A DNA stretch of 15,416 nt from Alphaproteobacteria bacterium UBA3773 (GTDB lineage: Bacteria > Pseudomonadota > Alphaproteobacteria > RF32 > CAG-239): positions 1-15,416 of the forward strand of contig DFFP01000012.1 of assembly GCA_002372275.1 (NCBI GenBank), given 5' to 3'. The notes under the pieces were generated by a model. That model saw nothing but the letters and a program-made list of their open reading frames with translations, was not told the DNA's origin and did not search any database. Shown here in pieces: positions 13,435 to 15,416 of this stretch. A program made the position numbers and the translations under genes. Within the stretch, counting starts at the first letter, position 1, and the number at the start of each line of letters is the position of its first letter.

Positions 13435-14199
13435 ATGAAAAAAATAGTTGCACTTTTAACGATTGGTATTTTGTCGGCTTGCACTTATGCCCACAACAAC
13501 ATTAACTTTTTACCGTTCCGTAATCAGGTTTTTACTTTCTGGCAAACGGATAGTATTTTTTATTATGACAACAAGGCTAATGAAGAATTTTTATCTGAAA
13601 GCCAAACGATTGTTGAAGACAAAATCGAGCGCGGTCAAGTGTTGATTACACACAAAGGCGAAACAATGGTTTCATCGAGAACCTATCGCACCGATTATTA
13701 CAGCACAGAGAGCATTCGTCCAAACAAAAACGGCATACTTGATTCCGTATATTCTCCTCTTCGTATCAGCAAAAATGCCTCTTACAATGCTTTTGGCGAA
13801 GTCACCCACGACGGAAAAACATATATGCTTGTGCGCGAGGGCAAAAGCAACGACATTATCTTAGTGACCCCCGATGGCGAAATTTATGACCACATCGGAC
13901 GCATGGTCGGTAACAGATTGATTGTGTTAGATGCTCTGTTTTACGTCAAACCGGCAGATTTAAGAATGGTTCCTGTCGTTGACACGCGCTCCGAAGTGAT
14001 GGAAGACAGCGCCGGATATAAGCTGACATATAACGGTCTGATAAATAACGGTAAAGACATTGTGTTTACCTATCAGGAACACGGCTTTAAGCCTGAAGAA
14101 ATCAGATTTTCGAATTGCGATGAAAAAATCAACATTCACGGCTTAAATATTGATATTATTAACGCCGGTGAAGATAAAATCGAATACATCATCAAATAA
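13435..14199 (+). CDS. Putative lipoprotein of unknown function
   Basis: A 254-aa protein beginning MKKIVALLTIGILSAC, a lipoprotein signal peptide with lipobox LSAC and C16 as the modified residue. Residue +2 is Thr, compatible with sorting to the outer membrane. The ATG at 13435 is preferred over a TTG two codons upstream because the signal peptide begins there; AAAGAG lies about 9 nt before it. The mature part is rich in charged and beta-forming residues (FGEVTHDGKTYMLVREGK, then IILVTPDGEIYDHIGRMV), suggesting a beta-sheet domain. No catalytic motif or named family is recognised. It is divergent from prmA-pepP and closed by a terminator, so it stands alone. Export is well supported; its role is not known. 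Confidence 0.75.
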   Translation: MKKIVALLTIGILSACTYAHNNINFLPFRNQVFTFWQTDSIFYYDNKANEEFLSESQTIVEDKIERGQVLITHKGETMVSSRTYRTDYYSTESIRPNKNGILDSVYSPLRISKNASYNAFGEVTHDGKTYMLVREGKSNDIILVTPDGEIYDHIGRMVGNRLIVLDALFYVKPADLRMVPVVDTRSEVMEDSAGYKLTYNGLINNGKDIVFTYQEHGFKPEEIRFSNCDEKINIHGLNIDIINAGEDKIEYIIK

Positions 14200-14218
14200 G
14201 AATAAACTCTTTCTCCTT

Positions 14219-14251
14219 GAAGCTCTCGGTTTTTGCCGAGAGCTTTTTTTG
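14219..14251 (+). terminator. Intrinsic terminator after the lipoprotein gene
   Basis: Perfect stem AAGCTCTCGG/CCGAGAGCTT with a 6-nt loop followed by T7, 20 nt after the stop codon. Confidence 0.9.
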
Positions 14252-14267
14252 TAGCCCTTTGTATGCC

Positions 14268-14295
14268 TTGAAAAAAACAAAGCTTTTTTTATATT
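14268..14295 (+). promoter_or_regulatory. Probable promoter of the rhodanese gene
   Basis: TTGAAA (14268-14273), a 16-bp spacer and TATATT (14290-14295). Initiation near 14302 leaves a short leader containing AAGGAG before the ATG at 14316. Confidence 0.5.
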
Positions 14296-14315
14296 CATTT
14301 AAAAAGGAGAAAAAG

Positions 14316-14627
14316 ATGAAATTTATTAAACCGAAAGATTTAAAAGCCGATTCGTTTATTTTAGATGTTCGTGACCCTTTAGAGCACGACGAAGAAAGTC
14401 TGGCTTATAATCATGTTTTAGAGCCACTTAAAACACTCAAACCCGAAATTTTTATCAAAGAGCACCACTTAAGCGGCAATGAGACCATCAACATCATTTG
14501 TTCGTCGGGCGGTCGTGCGTCCGAGGCTGCCAAAATGTTCAAAAACAGCGGTTACGAAAACGTTGCGGTTGTCATCGGCGGCATGATCGAGGCCGATTAC
14601 GAGGGACTGCCGATTATTCGAAACTAA
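14316..14627 (+). CDS. Single-domain rhodanese-like protein
   Basis: A 103-aa cytoplasmic protein made of one rhodanese domain; these move sulfane sulfur through a persulfide on the active-site cysteine. FILDVRDPLEHDEESLAYN matches the N-terminal substrate-side motif, and NIICSSGGRASEAAKMFKNSGY is the active-site loop with C62 and R67 (CxxGxR), followed by the typical VAVVIGGMIEADYEGLP. The frame stays open 33 codons upstream, but that part runs through the terminator of the previous gene. The ATG at 14316 has AAGGAG about 6 nt upstream and begins the domain, so it is preferred. The sulfur acceptor cannot be named from context. It lies 68 nt before rnhB on the same strand. Confidence 0.88.
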   Translation: MKFIKPKDLKADSFILDVRDPLEHDEESLAYNHVLEPLKTLKPEIFIKEHHLSGNETINIICSSGGRASEAAKMFKNSGYENVAVVIGGMIEADYEGLPIIRN

Positions 14628-14695
14628 AAAATTTTTATTTTGAATTTGAAATCCAAATATGATAAAGGCATGTATATCACAACAAAAGAGATACC

Positions 14696-15328
14696 ATGCC
14701 AAGTTTTTTTTATGAAGACAAAACAAACCTTTTAACCGCAGGCCTAGATGAAGCCGGACGCGGTCCGTGGGTCGGTCCCGTCCTGGCGGGCGCCGTCATT
14801 TTCTTAAAACGCAACGTGGATGCGTATTTATTAGAGCACTTAAATGATTCGAAAAAATTATCTTCACCCATGCGTGAAAAGCTTTTTGAGCTTATAAAAG
14901 CGGAAACGAAAAAAGGCAATATGTGTTATGGCATCGGAAGCGCGAGCGCTGCCGAAATTGATGAATTAAATATCTTGCAAGCCACATTTCTGGCCATGCG
15001 CCGTGCCGTTCTTAATCTTCCTGTCAAGCCGGACTTTGCCCTTATCGACGGCAACAGAGTGCCCAAAGATTTTATTTGCACAGCCTCTTCTTTAATCAAA
15101 GGCGATTCTCTTTCATACAGCATTTCCGCAGCCTCTGTTGTTGCCAAAGTCACGCGAGATCATCAAATGATTGAGATGGCTAAACTCTACCCCGGTTACG
15201 GCTTTGAAAAAAATGCCGGCTACGGTACCAAAGAACACCAAGAGGGGCTAAAAAAATACGGCATCACGCCGCAACATCGCCAAAGTTACAAACCGATCAA
15301 AGAAATAATCATAAAAAAAAGCGCATAA
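14696..15328 (+). CDS. rnhB: Ribonuclease HII
   Basis: RNase HII cuts the RNA strand of RNA-DNA hybrids and starts removal of single ribonucleotides from chromosomal DNA. The 210-aa length is normal. The catalytic acids are D18 and E19 in GLDEAGRGPWVGPV, D118 in FALIDGNRVP and D155 in VVAKVTRD. NDSKKLSS and YSISAASVVAKV are further signature segments, and GYGFEKNAGYGTKEHQEGLKK closes the domain. The usual GRGPLAGPV reads GRGPWVGPV, a minor change. The ATG follows AAAAGAGATACC, a modest ribosome binding site. It probably follows the rhodanese gene on the same transcript, since only 68 nt separate them and no terminator is visible between. Confidence 0.96.
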   Translation: MPSFFYEDKTNLLTAGLDEAGRGPWVGPVLAGAVIFLKRNVDAYLLEHLNDSKKLSSPMREKLFELIKAETKKGNMCYGIGSASAAEIDELNILQATFLAMRRAVLNLPVKPDFALIDGNRVPKDFICTASSLIKGDSLSYSISAASVVAKVTRDHQMIEMAKLYPGYGFEKNAGYGTKEHQEGLKKYGITPQHRQSYKPIKEIIIKKSA

Positions 15329-15343
15329 AAAAATATTTTCTGC

Positions 15344-15372
15344 TGGACAATCGAAATTTTATTCGTTATATA
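15344..15372 (+). promoter_or_regulatory. Promoter of the tRNA gene at the right edge
   Basis: TGGACA (15344-15349), a 17-bp spacer and TATATA (15367-15372). Initiation near 15379 would leave a short 5' leader before the mature tRNA end at 15390. Confidence 0.65.
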
Positions 15373-15389
15373 TATCACGAACCCGAGAT

Positions 15390-15416
15390 GGTCAGATAGC
15401 TCAGTTGGTAGAGCAG
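15390..15416 (+). tRNA. 5' end of a tRNA, probably tRNA-Phe (truncated by the window)
   Basis: The last 27 nt read GGTCAGA (acceptor arm), TA, then the D arm GCTC/GAGC with the AGTTGGTA loop, an exact tRNA 5' half. The acceptor and D-arm bases resemble bacterial tRNA-Phe, but the anticodon lies outside the window, so the identity is a guess. Confidence 0.8.

Noticed and set aside
14217..14315. N-terminal extension of the rhodanese
   Set aside because: It would be translated through the preceding gene's terminator hairpin and lacks a ribosome binding site; the domain begins at the ATG at 14316.

Overview
The window is an AT-rich chromosomal segment of a Gram-negative bacterium, most likely an uncultivated or host-associated alphaproteobacterium. 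The pointers are a ribosomal protein L17 with a long Lys/Ala/Glu tail, the PrmA/aminopeptidase P pairing, several Sec-exported or lipid-modified proteins, and dispersed GTCAT...ATCCA palindromes of the kind seen in Rickettsia and related lineages. The lineage call is an inference. No transposase, phage gene or CRISPR array was seen.

Layout. (1) 1-2115, minus: glycogen phosphorylase, running off the left edge, with a good promoter at 2174-2202. (2) 5831 to 2347, minus: a probable operon of a DUF3108 exported protein, a U32-family (TrhP/YegQ-like) protein, an 85-aa single-pass membrane protein, an ECF sigma factor and a periplasmic LTxxQ (Spy/CpxP-like) protein, closed by a terminator at 2274-2312. 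The last three genes have the parts list of a CnrY/CnrH/CnrX metal-sensing module and carry a candidate ECF-type promoter of their own at 3643-3670. (3) 5899-7712, plus: ddl and miaA, overlapping by 25 nt. (4) 7713-8013: no gene, but a cluster of diverged palindromic repeats. (5) 8014-10838, minus: two 'cassettes', each made of a sigma70-type promoter, a structured leader RNA with an intrinsic terminator, an identical palindrome, a ribosome binding site and a gene for an exported protein. They lie on either side of rplQ. The two exported proteins are otherwise different but share a C-terminal tail (RRIY...EA...NTF.I.Y). (6) 10839-13340, minus: a single reading frame fusing PrmA to an M24 aminopeptidase P. 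(7) 13435-15328, plus: an unknown lipoprotein, a small rhodanese and rnhB. (8) The first 27 nt of a tRNA at the right edge, with its own promoter.

The two most interesting parts are the paired leader RNAs with their tail-sharing exported proteins, and the compact CnrYXH-like sigma module. Together they suggest two ways this cell controls its envelope: premature termination in structured leaders, and release of an ECF sigma factor by a periplasmic metal or stress sensor. Neither function can be proven from sequence alone.
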